A stretch of 64,000 bases of DNA from Plumapathes pennacea (Eukaryota; Cnidaria; Anthozoa; Antipatharia; Myriopathidae): NCBI GenBank assembly GCA_964036295.1, contig OZ038466.1:16154001-16218000 (forward strand). Reading direction: 5' to 3'. The notes below the pieces were generated by a model. That model had not been told where the DNA came from. It was given only the letters and a program-made list of their open reading frames with translations, and made no database searches. The position numbers and the translations under genes are program-made. This document shows, one piece after another, positions 23,620-34,500 of this stretch (positions within the stretch are counted from its first letter, which is position 1; every line of letters starts with the position of its first letter).

Positions 23620-24538
23620 TTATTCAAACTCAAAGTCTTCACAGCCCTCCTTAATTAATGGAAATTGTAGATTTACCAGAGCTGCACACACCTGAAAAAT
23701 TTTGTCTGCATAGCACCTCAGGTAGGATGGTATGTAACCAAGAATCTTGAAACCTTTCAAGCGTGCATTAGCACGCTCAACATGAATGCGGCATCTTGCA
23801 ATAGCTTTTGTTGCTTTTGCCTCACTTTCTGTAAGCTTGCCATGATTTAAAAAGGGGGGTACATTAACTGAAAAACCAACTGGAACTATGTCCTGAATTA
23901 AAAATCAGCCAAGACTAAATCCCCTGCAACAAAATGCCGCAGGAGTCCTGACTTTCCAACAATGAATTTGTCTGATGCTGACCCTGGAAAAAGATCATTT
24001 ACATAAGTTATAACTCCATTTGGAGCAACCCCAACAAGTACTTTAAATGAGTTCATGCCCCTGTAGGTAGAATAGGTGGCACTTTGCTTGCTCATCAGAC
24101 GGGGAACTGCAATTTCAATATCTGTGCAATCTATAACAATTCTACAGCTGCTGAATTGTGAGAATGATGATGGGGAACAATTTTTGTTCTTTTCCCGCGA
24201 TGGAATTGTTTTCATCAGGTCATCGAACAAAGTGGCATGTAACACATGAAGAAAAGTCAAAACAATGTTGGAAATGGTTGCCACACTGCATGAAAATAAT
24301 TGTGCCAGATGAAGATTAGTGTAATTTTGCTTGAGTTTCATTAGTGTTATTAGAACCTGATCTTCCAAATTGATTGATTCAACCTTCCACCCAGAGTAAT
24401 ATCTCATAGTGTCCTTGAACCTTGAAACATAATTTACAACAATGTCAAACACCTCTCTTGTGGGCAACCCAATTTCCATTCGCAGGACATCATGGCTCAA
24501 TGATTGAACTGACATGATGAACTTCATGCGACTTTAAC
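23620..24538 (-). pseudogene. DDE_4-type transposase catalytic part, frameshifted
   Basis: Reading from 24538, the frame runs through YNTLHLAQLF-like helix-turn-helix residues (NYTNLHLAQLFSCSVATISN). It then passes the first catalytic Asp (VIDCTDIEI) and the second (FPGSASDKFI), and reaches a stop just after DLVLADF at about 23898. The protein resumes in another frame at FLIQDIVPVGF and contains the third catalytic residue, HVERANARLKGFKIL, ending at 23620. A small deletion near 23900 therefore breaks the gene between the second and third catalytic residues. The 5' THAP part lies 2.6 kb away at 27322-27748 on the same strand. Confidence 0.82.
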
Positions 24539-24547
24539 AACGCGGCC

Positions 24548-24590
24548 CCCTGCCGATGTTCCCGATTTCAAATCGGGAACATCGGCAGGG
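24548..24590. repeat. Perfect 21-bp hairpin
   Basis: Arms 24548-24568 and 24570-24590 are exact reverse complements around a single C. The arm reads CCCTGCCGATGTTCCCGATT plus one T. It begins about 10 bases from the edge of the 26-bp inverted repeat. It could be the fused end of a nested element. Confidence 0.9.
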
Positions 24591-25183
24591 AGTCGAATTT
24601 GAGACGCGCAACTAACTTTCAGAAGTTATCACTCTTAGTGTGAAGAGTTCTGCGAGGTGATTAGATGAGCGACGGGGGCCTTGTTTTTAATTAAAACTGG
24701 CCGGAAGGCGTTTCTCTGTGGCTTGTTTTTCACCGGCTTTGTAAAAACGCGTGTAATACGCAATCGAACAGCATGTTCAAATTAAAACCATGTTCTTAAA
24801 TGCAGGCTCACTAGAAAGACTTTTGCTCAGATCTTCTAATGCTTAACCCTATTCTCTCTTGGGCATGTGGCCGACAGTTCTGGCCGTGTAAGGACAGCCG
24901 CGTATCACACGAAGAGTACACAAGAATGAAACTTTATTGCTACTGCCTCGGACAACTTGCCGTCGTCGACTCGTCCTTCTTTACAATAATACTAAATAAC
25001 AATAACAGATGTTTTGTCAGAGTAAGTATCTAAAGTAAAGAACAAAAAGTATAAGCCGAGATAGATGGAATTACTGGAACGCCAAACTGGAATTCGGTCC
25101 CGAATTTAGTCGTGAAAAACCGCCGTATTATAGCTAGCGCAGCTATTCGACGCAATTTAGGAAAACTCCAATAGAATTACTGG

Positions 25184-25335
25184 CTAAATGTATTCGGTAA
25201 GAAAGCGAGCAAGTTCATCGACAGTTGGCCTGTCGTCTGGATTTTCTTTCTTTGCCTGGGAAACTAAACATTCCTCTGCTGTTTCGAGGTGTCCAATTGA
25301 TTTTAAACACAGATTGTTATAAAAACAAATTCTAT
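25184..25335 (-). pseudogene. Terminal exon resembling the end of a protein kinase domain
   Basis: On the minus strand a TTTTTCAG acceptor opens a frame of about 50 residues ending at TAG. It reads CLVSQAKKENPDDRPTVDEL near its end. The pattern C-x(n)-NP-x-DRP-x(3)-EL is the hallmark of kinase subdomain XI, and the tail stops shortly after it, as kinases often do. Upstream kinase exons were not found in the transposon, so this is probably a captured or relic exon. It could also be part of a gene specific to the element. Its start is duplicated in the neighbouring minisatellite. Confidence 0.55.
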
Positions 25336-26064
25336 CTGAAAAAGATCAAAAGCTTCTTATTTTAGTACCCGGTGAAGCATCAAAAAACAATATAATGTTT
25401 CGCAGAGTCACAGCCTTTCAGCCAAGTTCCTCTGCTGCTTCAAGGCGTCCAATTGATTAAACATACAATTCAGTGTTATGAAAACAAATTCTATCTGAAA
25501 AATATCAAACGCTTTTTAGTACCCAATGAAGCATCAAGAAACAAAAATATGTTTCACAGAGTCACAGCCTTTCAGCCAAGTTCCTCTGTTGCTTCAAGGT
25601 GTCCAATTGGTTGGACATACAACTGTTATGGAAACATATTTATCTGAAAAACATCAAACGCTTTTTAGTACCTAATGAAGCATCAAGAAACAAAAATATG
25701 TTTCACAGAGTCACAGCCTTTCAGCCAAGTTCCTCTGTTGCTTCAAGGTGTCCAATTGATTAAACATACAATTGTTATGAAAACAAATTCTATCTGAAAA
25801 AAAAAATCAAACGCTTTTTAGTGCCCAATGAAGCATCAAGAAACAAAAATATGTTTCGCAGAGTCACAGCCTTTCAGCCAAGTTCCTCTGCTGCTTCAAT
25901 GTGTTCATTTGATTGAACATACAATTGTTATGAAAAAAATTTTTAACTGAAAAACATCAAACGCTTTTTAGTACCTAATGAAGCATCAAGAAACAAAAAT
26001 ATGTTTCACAGAGTCACAGCCTTTCAGCCAAGTTCCTCTGCTGCTTCAAGGTATCCAATTGATT
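25270..26064. repeat. Minisatellite, period about 150 bp, about 5.3 copies
   Basis: The marker GAGTCACAGCCTTTCAGCC occurs at 25405, 25559, 25708, 25861 and 26011, giving spacings of 149-154. Each unit carries, on the minus strand, a CAGATAG-type splice acceptor and the first part of the kinase-tail exon, then diverges to a stop (GAACTTGGCTGA). Copies are highly similar, so the expansion is recent. Confidence 0.92.
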
Positions 26065-27126
26065 TACACAGTCACTTTTCATGAAACCCTTGCTACGGTG
26101 CAATTTTCTATATCTGGTTAATAAACTACAAAGGTACAGAATTTAATGCAAGAGACTGGTTTTACAAAATATTTAAAGAAAGGTGACAGAGTATGATATA
26201 TGTAGGAAAGACACTATGCAAGATCAGGAGCACAGTTTGAATGGCATGACTGAGAGTACATCTGTGCAATGTCGGAACAACATTTTGAGGGTTGGGGCCA
26301 ATTCAGGGCAGTTAATATGATGAAAATTCAGTTACAAGATGTTGAGCAAGCGAAACAGAAGAAAACGGCTCAAATATAATACTGCGTAAAGTCAAAGAAT
26401 CTTGCTCACCCAGGTCTGTCCAACATTGAAAGCTTTAGCACATTTTGTCAAGCTGCGAGATTGAATTCCACAGGGCGCCGGTGCCTCTTTGCTGCTATCT
26501 CTGCGATTATGGCTCGTTTTATTCACCAGCGTAAGGCGAAATTGTGCCAATTGCAAGAAGTAAATCCAGATCCTCCACGGCGGACAGCAGCTCCTTCGAT
26601 CGATCAGTTCACAAAAATGGCGGGAACATCGCCATCTCATTCCCGCGCTTCCACAATCAAACTCATTGCGCGATAGAACGGATCGGAACTTTATGAGTGA
26701 AAAATCGTCCATTTCCAGTTTTCTCTTTCTCGATGAGTGTGCCAAAGTCCCAAAAGATGTCGGCACAAGCACTGTGTCTCTGAATTTCTTTTTGTGACGA
26801 GCCGAACAGGCCGATCAGGCTTCGAAGTCTGTTTCCATAAAATCGAAAAGAAATGCACAAAGTTTTCGCTGCGAGTGACACTGCGAGATTTAACGGCATC
26901 GAGAGTTTGACCAAAAACGAACAGCATCACTACTTTCACGGAGAGATTGAACGGAGCGACAACACTTCGATCTCCGCGCGTGATAAATAACTAAATGTGC
27001 CCTTCTCGAGTTTCATTCTACATGTCAACACTCCAACCGAAGCTGTGTGGGTTGATGGAAACTGCAATTTAATTACGCGCGTTTCCATGCTAACACCGGA
27101 AATTTGACCAAACTCCCGCAGAGTGC
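26065..27126. other. Unassigned DNA inside the transposon
   Basis: No family could be recognised. The minus strand has an open frame from about 26772 to 26392 ending close to a GTGAGC donor-like site. Its composition (runs of Arg, Cys, Ser) is not convincing, and no motif is visible. It might contain an upstream non-coding exon for the kinase-tail exon. Confidence 0.4.
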
Positions 27127-27321
27127 GTTAAAGTCGCATGAAGTTCGTCATGAATGATCTCTGTGATACTTATCCTTTTCCTCGAGTTTTTTCAGCTCTT
27201 TGGTGGTCATATCCAACTCTGCTTCCAAAATAACCTCATTTGTTGAAGGCTGTGGATCTGCATCTTCCCCTGATGTGCTTGCAACCGATGGTTCAGAACT
27301 CTTGAATGAATCTAGAATTTC

Positions 27322-27748
27322 TTAAACTGTTGGCAATCTTTCCATGGCTTTGGCTTTCTTTGCTGCAGGAGGTGTTGAGGTAGAGCATGGAACAACTGGG
27401 AAAAGCTTCTCTTTGTTTCTTTCACAAATTTCCGGTCCATTGCTTCTTTTTCCATCCCTAAAATGGCAAATACAGACCCTAGCATGTGGCCCAGGAAGTC
27501 TGTCTTTTCTCCTGAAATCATAATAGTTCCACAACAACAATTATCTCACTTGGTGTCAATCGGGCATTAAGAAAAAGAAAGGCAGAGCTCACATGTCCGA
27601 TCGGACAAACAGGATTCGGTACGTACCTTATTAAATCGAGCCACCTTTTGTACTCCTTCTTTTTCTTCTCGGGATTTGGAAAATAGAACATTTTGCAGCC
27701 GTCTCTTTCTGAATGGTGATTACACTCAGGATGAAAGCACTGAACCAT
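27322..27748 (-). pseudogene. THAP DNA-binding part of the transposase, with in-frame stop
   Basis: Exon 27748-27627 encodes the start MVQCFHPECNHHSERDGC and runs to WLDLI. After a short intron (donor GTACGT, acceptor TTTCAG) exon 27511-27322 continues with RLPGPHARVCICHF. Together they show the THAP C2CH signature: C-x4-C, a Trp in the middle, then C-x2-H. A TAA stops the frame at 27322-27324. The same frame reopens after it and runs on to about 27150 with an acidic-basic helical tail ending YHRDHS. THAP domains bind transposon ends. The stop is probably a null mutation unless spliced out. Confidence 0.8.
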
Positions 27749-28239
27749 TTTGTAATGCTTTCAGAGGCGGCTACACACAACAAACTCACCAAGATGATTA
27801 TATCAGTGACAAAAGTGACGCGGAATGAAAGGCTAATTCACTGAAACAATCGAGTGTTGTGCCAAACGAACATGCCAAAAATGTCCAAGTAGTGATCGTA
27901 CAATAATACTCAGCAGGTAACTAGTGCTATGCAACACAGATGATCATTGTTCGCTACTTATCTTTCTCCGAAGGCACTCTGCCCCAGCGTCGGTCAAGCA
28001 TTGGTCAAATCTACTTCGGAAGTATACCAGTCCGCCTCACATGTTCTCAACAAATGCTACGTTTATTTCTCTTGTCTTTTGGTACATTGTTGAGGGGTCT
28101 CGCAAAGCACCGTTCATTGTAGTTCTCATTTACTCTTCACACCGAACCGACATCGGCCGCCATCTTGGATTGTTTGGAACCAAATTCCACGCGGTCATGG
28201 CAACGTGACGTCACACTTTAGGACTCTATTGCCGGAAAT

Positions 28240-28480
28240 TGCCACTGATTCAGACACACTCGTTAATTCGAGAACGTGCCAAATTGAAAACCAGACACGT
28301 TTGTAATTTTGAGTACGTGTCAAATTGGGAATTAAAAACCAGACACGCTCGTTAATTCGAGAACGTGTCAAATTGAAAACCAGACACGTTCGTCAAGTCG
28401 AAAACGAGTCACTTTTGAGAACGAGTCACTTTTAATAACGTGTCTCGTTCCTAAAAGTGACTCGTTCTCGAGAACGTGTC
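28240..28480. repeat. Short repeats with GAACGTG / CAGACACGTT words
   Basis: CAAATTGAAAACCAGACACG appears several times, each preceded by TTCGAGAACGTG-type words. It then turns into an inverted array of GAGTCACTTTT and AAAAGTGACTC. A single copy of the same word lies at about 20612-20640, on the other side of the transposon cluster. Confidence 0.75.
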
Positions 28481-28696
28481 TCATTGTGACTCGTTCTAAT
28501 GGAGATCGTGCACGATTTCTCATCGAGCTCGTTTTCTTAAAAAACATTCAAGTTTCCCAGCTGCCCGGCCGATTATTCCAGAATAAGACGCATACGCGTT
28601 CGTTTGGAAGGAATTTCCGTTCCGGAATCCCAGGGTGGGGAGGACTCCCATATATGAGCCATGTAGGTATGTGCCGCCCCAAAGGATATCATTTTT

Positions 28697-28850
28697 AGCA
28701 TTTTAGTCTGAAATAGGGTATCGATTTTAGCATTTTAGTCTGGAATAGGGTCGGAAATTTTGATATTTGGTCTGAAATAGGGTCAAAAATTGCACATTTT
28801 GGTCTGAAATAGGGTCGAAAATCGCAAATTTTAGTCTAAATTCAGTCCCG
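28697..28850. repeat. 32-bp tandem repeat with GTCTGAAATAGGGT core
   Basis: About 4.5 units, each beginning GTCTGAAATAGGGT or GTCTGGAATAGGGT and ending in an ATTTT-rich half. The last unit is decayed (GTCTAAATTCAGTC). Confidence 0.88.
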
Positions 28851-28882
28851 GCGGCACACTCCAACCCAAAATTTTGAGGAGT

Positions 28883-28918
28883 ACCCCCGCCCCCCCCCGC
28901 CCCCCCCCCCCTCCCCCC
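28883..28918. repeat. Poly-C tract
   Basis: C-runs are broken by single G or T bases. The glycine-rich open frame seen on the opposite strand is a translation of this tract. Confidence 0.9.
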
Positions 28919-29259
28919 CTTCCGGAATATTTGGAATACATTTCGTATCTTCTGCTCCTAGAGACAGAATAGCAGAATATTCCGGAATAATAATTTTTGG
29001 CTTTATGAAAACGAAGATGCCGGGTTTTTCGGACGCGAAGGAAACCTCGTTCAGCCGATCTAGAAAAAAAAGAAGGGATTTTCTTGGAGCTAGTGTAGGA
29101 AATAACGACATCCTATTCCTAATTGCGAAGGACCATGAGGTCCATTTACATCAAAGACCGGGAACCGTTTGTTTGGGAAATGAGAATTTGTCTATTGAAT
29201 ATCGTAGAATGTATTCTTGTTCCGGAATACAGTGCCAAACGAACGTGCCTTTCAGCTAA

Positions 29260-30270
29260 TTCGGATTTAGGTTTCACTCGCAACATGATTTCTTTGATAT
29301 GTTTTAAACTAGAACAAGCTTTTCAGTTATTCTTCAGATGATCAAAACCAAGCACATTGTTGACCAAGAAGTTACGAGAAAAGATTGGGTTAATCCTTGA
29401 TTAATTTAATCGGCTCTGAGCAACCGCACCAACAGTTTATTGCCGCTGACATTTTAACTGCTCAAAAGGAGATCTATCGGTTTTTTTTTTTTTTTGTTTT
29501 TTTTTTGTTTTTTTTCTGTGCTGTCCAAATGACCTCGCGTAAAGTAACAAGCCACAGGGAGAAACATTTTTAAAAAACTCTTCTATTGCAGCTACAGTTG
29601 TAACAATAGCCCCCTTCACGGATTTGAATGCATGATGGGTAATTAGGGCAAATAAACTGCATATACATTCGTTTTTCTGATTAGTGGAGCTTCGTAGCAC
29701 TCCAAATTGTCGTTTGCAAGCTTTCAGTGGTTCTAGATTGTGAGCAAATTACTATTAAACCGAGATTTCTCGCACGCGTCGCCGCCATGTTTCTTTGTTC
29801 TTGCCTTGATTACCAATCATGCAATCCATTTCATTTATTTTCCCATCTTTCCTTTCGATCCCGCATCATTACACCGCTTCGGGCATCATGTCTGCTCGGC
29901 CTTATCATTTATTCCTTTGTCCGTATTATTGTATTGTTAGTATTGAAGTTTTCGTTGTTTTGCTTGTCAATAACGGCCCACGCTGCCTATTTTCCCGTTC
30001 GATGCTCAATAATCCGCCGGAAATACAGCCAAACACTTTGCCACGCTTATGGGTTTCTACTTGTGTATAAATAAGTTTCAGGATAGCTGGAACGTGTTGG
30101 GTCAAATTTACGTGCGTTTCGAGGACCCTCTGAGTGACGTAATAGAATGACCCAGAGCGTTACGCCTGACGAGTATAACAAGCGGTGCATAACACAACCA
30201 ATGTTATAAACACCAGGAGTGCTGCTTTTACTAATTGGATTTTGGTAACCAAGGCGTGTGCCGTTTTCAG
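29260..30270. other. Spacer upstream of the p50-like gene
   Basis: No supported gene. It holds a T-rich tract at 29480-29512 and scattered short open frames rich in Phe, Ser and Cys without any motif. A stretch at 29290-29410 weakly resembles 16260-16385 in the p85-like gene, so it is probably repeat-derived. Confidence 0.45.
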
Positions 30271-30439
30271 AAGGACTACTGCTGACGCGACAGAGGTGAG
30301 CAAAATTTACGAACCTTGCAGTTGATTTATAGTTTCAGAAAGTATTATTCCAGTTATGGTTATATGACCAACGTTATATATTATAGAGTGTACGCAATGT
30401 AGCGAGCACTAACTCTAGCGCCAGGGCAGCAAGTCGGTT

Positions 30440-30605
30440 CGTGACTAAAAGCCTGGCAAAACGAGGATACATTGTGGCGGCAACTTTTTTTTGTGTTCGC
30501 GCGGAGCGCAACACTAGGTTGGCGCACGTTTTGCCACCCTGGAAGCAACGAAGGACACAATGTTGCTGCAATAATGTGTCCTCGTTTTGCCAGGCCAAGA
30601 CGTGC
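30440..30605. mobile_element. Fold-back element with CCTGGCAAAACGAGGA arms
   Basis: The left arm (GCCTGGCAAAACGAGGATAC, then TTGTGGCGGCAAC) pairs with the right arm (GTTGCTGCAA, then GTGTCCTCGTTTTGCCAGGC). The middle contains a GCGCGGAGCGC palindrome. It lies upstream of the p50-like coding region. Confidence 0.75.
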
Positions 30606-31543
30606 GAGCCAACACGCAACATCTTAGACTGTGGAATGGTGAAGGATATGAACAACACATTTGGAAACATGCAGTGAGTTTAGAGTATATGCAGGCGTTC
30701 AGTTGCCATTTTCAGCGGCGTTGACCTGAACCATAAGTTAGTTACTGAGTGGTTCTCAATAGCCCGTGTATCTTGACTGTACGAACGTGATTCTAGAATC
30801 GACCTTGCGCGGAAGCTAAACACTTTCGTGAATGTGTCAGGCTCCCAATAGTTTCCGCTTTCATGTCTGCATAAATTTATTGGTTGCGTGACGGCATGAA
30901 ACAAGTGTTTGTTCAAGCTTGCCTTTTCCACCGCCTTCCTTAGACTTAATACCTTGAGTAATGCCGAGGAATGATGTGTACTATAAACAAGTAACTGCTC
31001 AAAAGCAACCACGCTTATACATAATATATACAGGGAGGTGGGCAAGGGGGGAGGGGAGGGATGTGACTCCAATGGTGAGCCGCTAAACCGCTCGGCTTTG
31101 TCTCGTTTTGTTTCCTCGCCTCTGAACGCGACGTTCTAGACCTGTACTCCCTCACACCAACTTTAAAGGTTGCTGTTTCGTATAAATTTCAGTGGCAGTA
31201 CCTACCAGTTTCACTTTCTTCTAATCAATTTTTCACCTTGAAAACACCCTCACTTTCAGTTTACAGCGGTCTACGTAAGACTCAAGACGGGTCAACCTAC
31301 AGTTCATAACTACAGAGGCAAGTTGAGGTGAGGCAAGTCGATTAGAAAAACAGTCAGTATCGTGCGACTGTATGACAAATCAACGACCTGCCAGCTTATC
31401 CAAGTTTATCTCACAAGTCAACTCGTCAAAACTGGACTTGTTCTTCGCGTAACGTTACTAGTATAGTAAGAATTATTTAGTTCATATTTGAGGGATGTTG
31501 TTTTTATCGTCACTTTATTGTGTGTGTCTATTTGTGTGTTTAG

Positions 31544-31566
31544 GCTGAGCAGCAGAAATAACCAGA
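31544..31566 (+). promoter_or_regulatory. 5' UTR segment behind a splice acceptor
   Basis: TTTGTGTGTTTAG precedes GCTGAGCAGCAG and the ATG at 31567, so the start codon sits in a spliced exon. A non-coding first exon is expected upstream. One candidate is a short stretch near 30270-30295 with TTTTCAG before it and GTGAGC after it, but this is weak. Confidence 0.5.
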
Positions 31567-34500
31567 ATGACTGATGTGCGAAATGAAGACATCCCACCCC
31601 GTAAGTGAGACAGGGCGGCCTTTTGTAGAGTTGACAAAGTCATAATAGCAGGCGAAGGCTGTTTTCCAACTCTATATTTTAGTTTCGAATTAGAGATGAG
31701 ATCAAACATGACGTAACAGAAAGGATTTCAGTTTTGCCGAAAGTATAGAAGAATCTAACAAGTTTCCAGCAAAATCTCGTTCGTCAAGAAAAATAACAGA
31801 TCACACACAAGTGCGAATTTAATTTATAAAAAAGAAAAACATTAGACATCTAGAAATAGATTGCTATCCTTACATTGCTCGATTACAAGAATTGAGCACA
31901 AAAGCATTTCATTTAGTTTAATATTTAATTATCTTTTTTTTTTTGGTAGCTTTACCGCCCAGAAAAAGAAGTACTCTCAGAAACGTCGAGTGGTACTGGG
32001 GAGACATTAGCAGGTGCGGTTTAATACATAATTACATCAGTCAGATCAATACTGTCAACCCAACGATATCAATGAACGTAGTACGTTTCTGATTGGCTAC
32101 TTTATTGCCGCCATCGTGCCCGTGCGAGACTCTACCCACAGTGCATTATGGCGCGCATGGCTAGTTTTGAGGTAAAAAGAAGAGTCTGTATACATCGGTT
32201 GGACACGACAAGAATTATACCGGTATATATATCTTTTCGCAGGGAAATTATCTCTGAAAGGTTCAGAGACCAACCAGATGGCACTTTTGTAGTTCGTGAC
32301 TCCAGCCGCCACCCCGGAGAATACACGCTCACACTGAGGTAATGCACGGTCACGTCACGCGCTATCACACAGTCACATACATCTGGATCCGCAATACTGT
32401 GGACACGATGCATCCTGTAACACTTGGGAATTTACGACCAGAAGAGATCGACAGTCGTCACGACTCAAATGCAAGTAGAGAGTCTCGACCTGGCACGTCA
32501 TCTCGTCACAATTCCATAATTTCACGGGTTGTATCAGTACCCCAACCCTCATTCGCACGTGACATCAAATTCAAACAACTGATTAAATCTGTATTTTAGG
32601 CACGGCATTCATGGAAAGCAGCTTAGCGTATTAGCATATTACTGTAATTAGATTAGGTTAGATTTAGACACAGACTTAAATTGTGATATTAAACAAAGAT
32701 TTACTAGCTTTTTATATTGCTTTTAACTACATGCATATAGCTGATGAATTTGACCGTGGATAAATAACGAATATCTATGTATTTATCTATCTGTCTGACG
32801 CACAGTGCAATGCTATTTCTCGTTGTTGCGTGTACGGCAGTTTCAGGTCTGATGCGCGCTGTGTGTATACTGAAGCATTCACTGACCCTGTGTAAGCCCA
32901 CAACTTAAAATTGATTTCTCTTCTTTTCAATTCAGAAAAGGTGGCACGAACAAATTAATCCGCATCTTACACCATAACGGACGCTACGGTTTCGCAAAAC
33001 CTCTGGTATTCCCGTCCGTAACAGAACTTGTCATGTATTATCTGGACAAATCGCTAGCGCACTACAACGCAAACTTGGATGTTAAATTGACCAACCCGTT
33101 ACCTAAATACAAGCAAGTATGTTCCCTTTTATACAGTATGCATTTTAAAGTTGATGTACACTATTTGGAAAATCGAGGCGACTACAAAGTAACTATAATT
33201 TAGCACTCAGGGGAATTTTGTGCACAGAGACTCCCGCCACCATCCCTCTGCACACGATACTGACTTTTGACCGCTGCTGACTTTTAGGATGAAGAGCAAC
33301 AAAGGCACCAAGAGAGTTCAACTCTTCTCGACGAATTAAAGGCTGTCCATTACTGTTTCCAGGAAATGTCTGAAAAATATGACAAACTGCATAACCAACT
33401 CCGCGACACAGAAGAGGTGAGTGCAAATGTCTGGACATGAACGGCGGGCGAGACAAATTAATACTGAGACAAAACCGCCGAGACGTTACCCAAACCGACA
33501 CGACACCTCTCTGGTAGAAACGATACCAAGATTTAGACCATAGATGGCTGAGGCCGAGGCCAATTAAAAGCAAGACCAAGAAAGAGATAATATACCACGA
33601 ATGAGACTGAGACAAAATGGGACTAGCATGACACTGAGACCAGCACCGACAACAACGATAACGAAACAATGCAGACTGAAAGCATACCGAGACGATAAGA
33701 TGATTAAGAAATGATTAAGTTATAAATAAAACCTTCAGAGAATTGGAAGGCAAACAAAGTTGGCTGCTTGGTGATAATACTATTAAATGTAATACTTTGA
33801 CGTTTTAATTGAAGGAAATCAATGATCTCGAAAACGATGTACAAGCACAAAGAGAAGTGTTGTCTCTCACTAAAGACCAGGTCAAAATGCACGCTTCCTT
33901 CCAAGCAGAAGTGTTACCTTCACAAAGAGCATTGTAAGTTGACAAGGCCAGTTTTGTTTCATACACACCGCCCGAGAATACAGAAAACGGTAAAGAAAGC
34001 AAGAAAGTAAACAGCCAAGAACGAACAAGGGAAAAAGTGAAAGCAAAAGGAACTAAGAGAAGGAGGGAAGAAGGATTGCTAAAAGAAAGGGGGAAGGGTT
34101 GGGGAGAATGGGGGGGGGGGGGGGGGGGGGGCGGGTGTGGAAGAAGGAAAGATATAAGAACGCAAAAGTGGTCAACTATTTACATACGATATTAATAATT
34201 GGAGCAAAATATATAATGTAAGTTAAATGAGAATCGGAAAAAAAAGTTTTGTACAGCGCTTGTGACAACAAAATGGTGGTGATTTCAAGGTTTGATGTTT
34301 GAGTTTGATTATTGCTTCGTTGAACGAAGTCAAGGTGGAATCCAGATGTGATTGTATTTTTTCTTTCTCGGCACAGGCTTCAACGAAATAAAGAACTGCT
34401 TCTCCTGCGATTAAACGAGGCTCAAAGGCAGCTGCAGGAGCTGAACGAGAAGCTTACACAAGCTTGTACTGCAAAGCGTTACACAGAAATTGAGATGAAT

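Larger units (their letters stand above)
24513..27152. other. Inner segment bounded by a 26-bp inverted repeat
   Basis: Positions 24513-24538 and 27127-27152 are inverted copies matching at 25 of 26 bases. They lie exactly where the THAP part and the DDE part of the transposase should meet. Between them is sequence unrelated to the transposon genes: a perfect hairpin, a kinase-tail-like exon, a minisatellite and unassigned DNA. An insertion or an inversion event could produce this. Confidence 0.75.
21895..28230. mobile_element. ISL2EU-type DNA transposon, 6.3 kb, two genes, decayed
   Basis: The ends are imperfect inverted repeats of about 75 bp. Both ends (right end read on the minus strand) show AATAGAG, then CTAAAGT, ACGTCACGTT and TTCCAAACAATCCAA leading to ATGGCG. 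If GAG...CTC are the true termini, a TA pair flanks each side. Inside are a plus-strand SWIM/YqaJ nuclease gene and a minus-strand THAP plus DDE transposase, converging tail to tail. This two-gene set is known for ISL2EU (IS4EU) transposons. The transposase is broken and split by a 2.6 kb inner segment, so this copy is probably not self-mobile. It separates the two PI3K subunit genes. Confidence 0.8.
28590..29247. mobile_element. Non-autonomous element with CGTTCGTTTGG ends
   Basis: The left end reads CGCGTTCGTTTGGAAGG with TTCCGGAAT nearby. The right end reads ATTCTTGTTCCGGAATACAG then TGCCAAACGAACG, its inverted form. Inside are a 32-bp tandem repeat, a C-run and short ORFs with no recognisable protein. 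A partial relative is at 10857. Confidence 0.65.

Noticed and set aside
25270..26064. CRISPR array
   Set aside because: Units of about 150 bp are contiguous tandem copies without unique spacers, in a eukaryotic transposon.
28842..29111. Glycine-rich minus-strand frame
   Set aside because: It translates the poly-C tract within a non-autonomous element.
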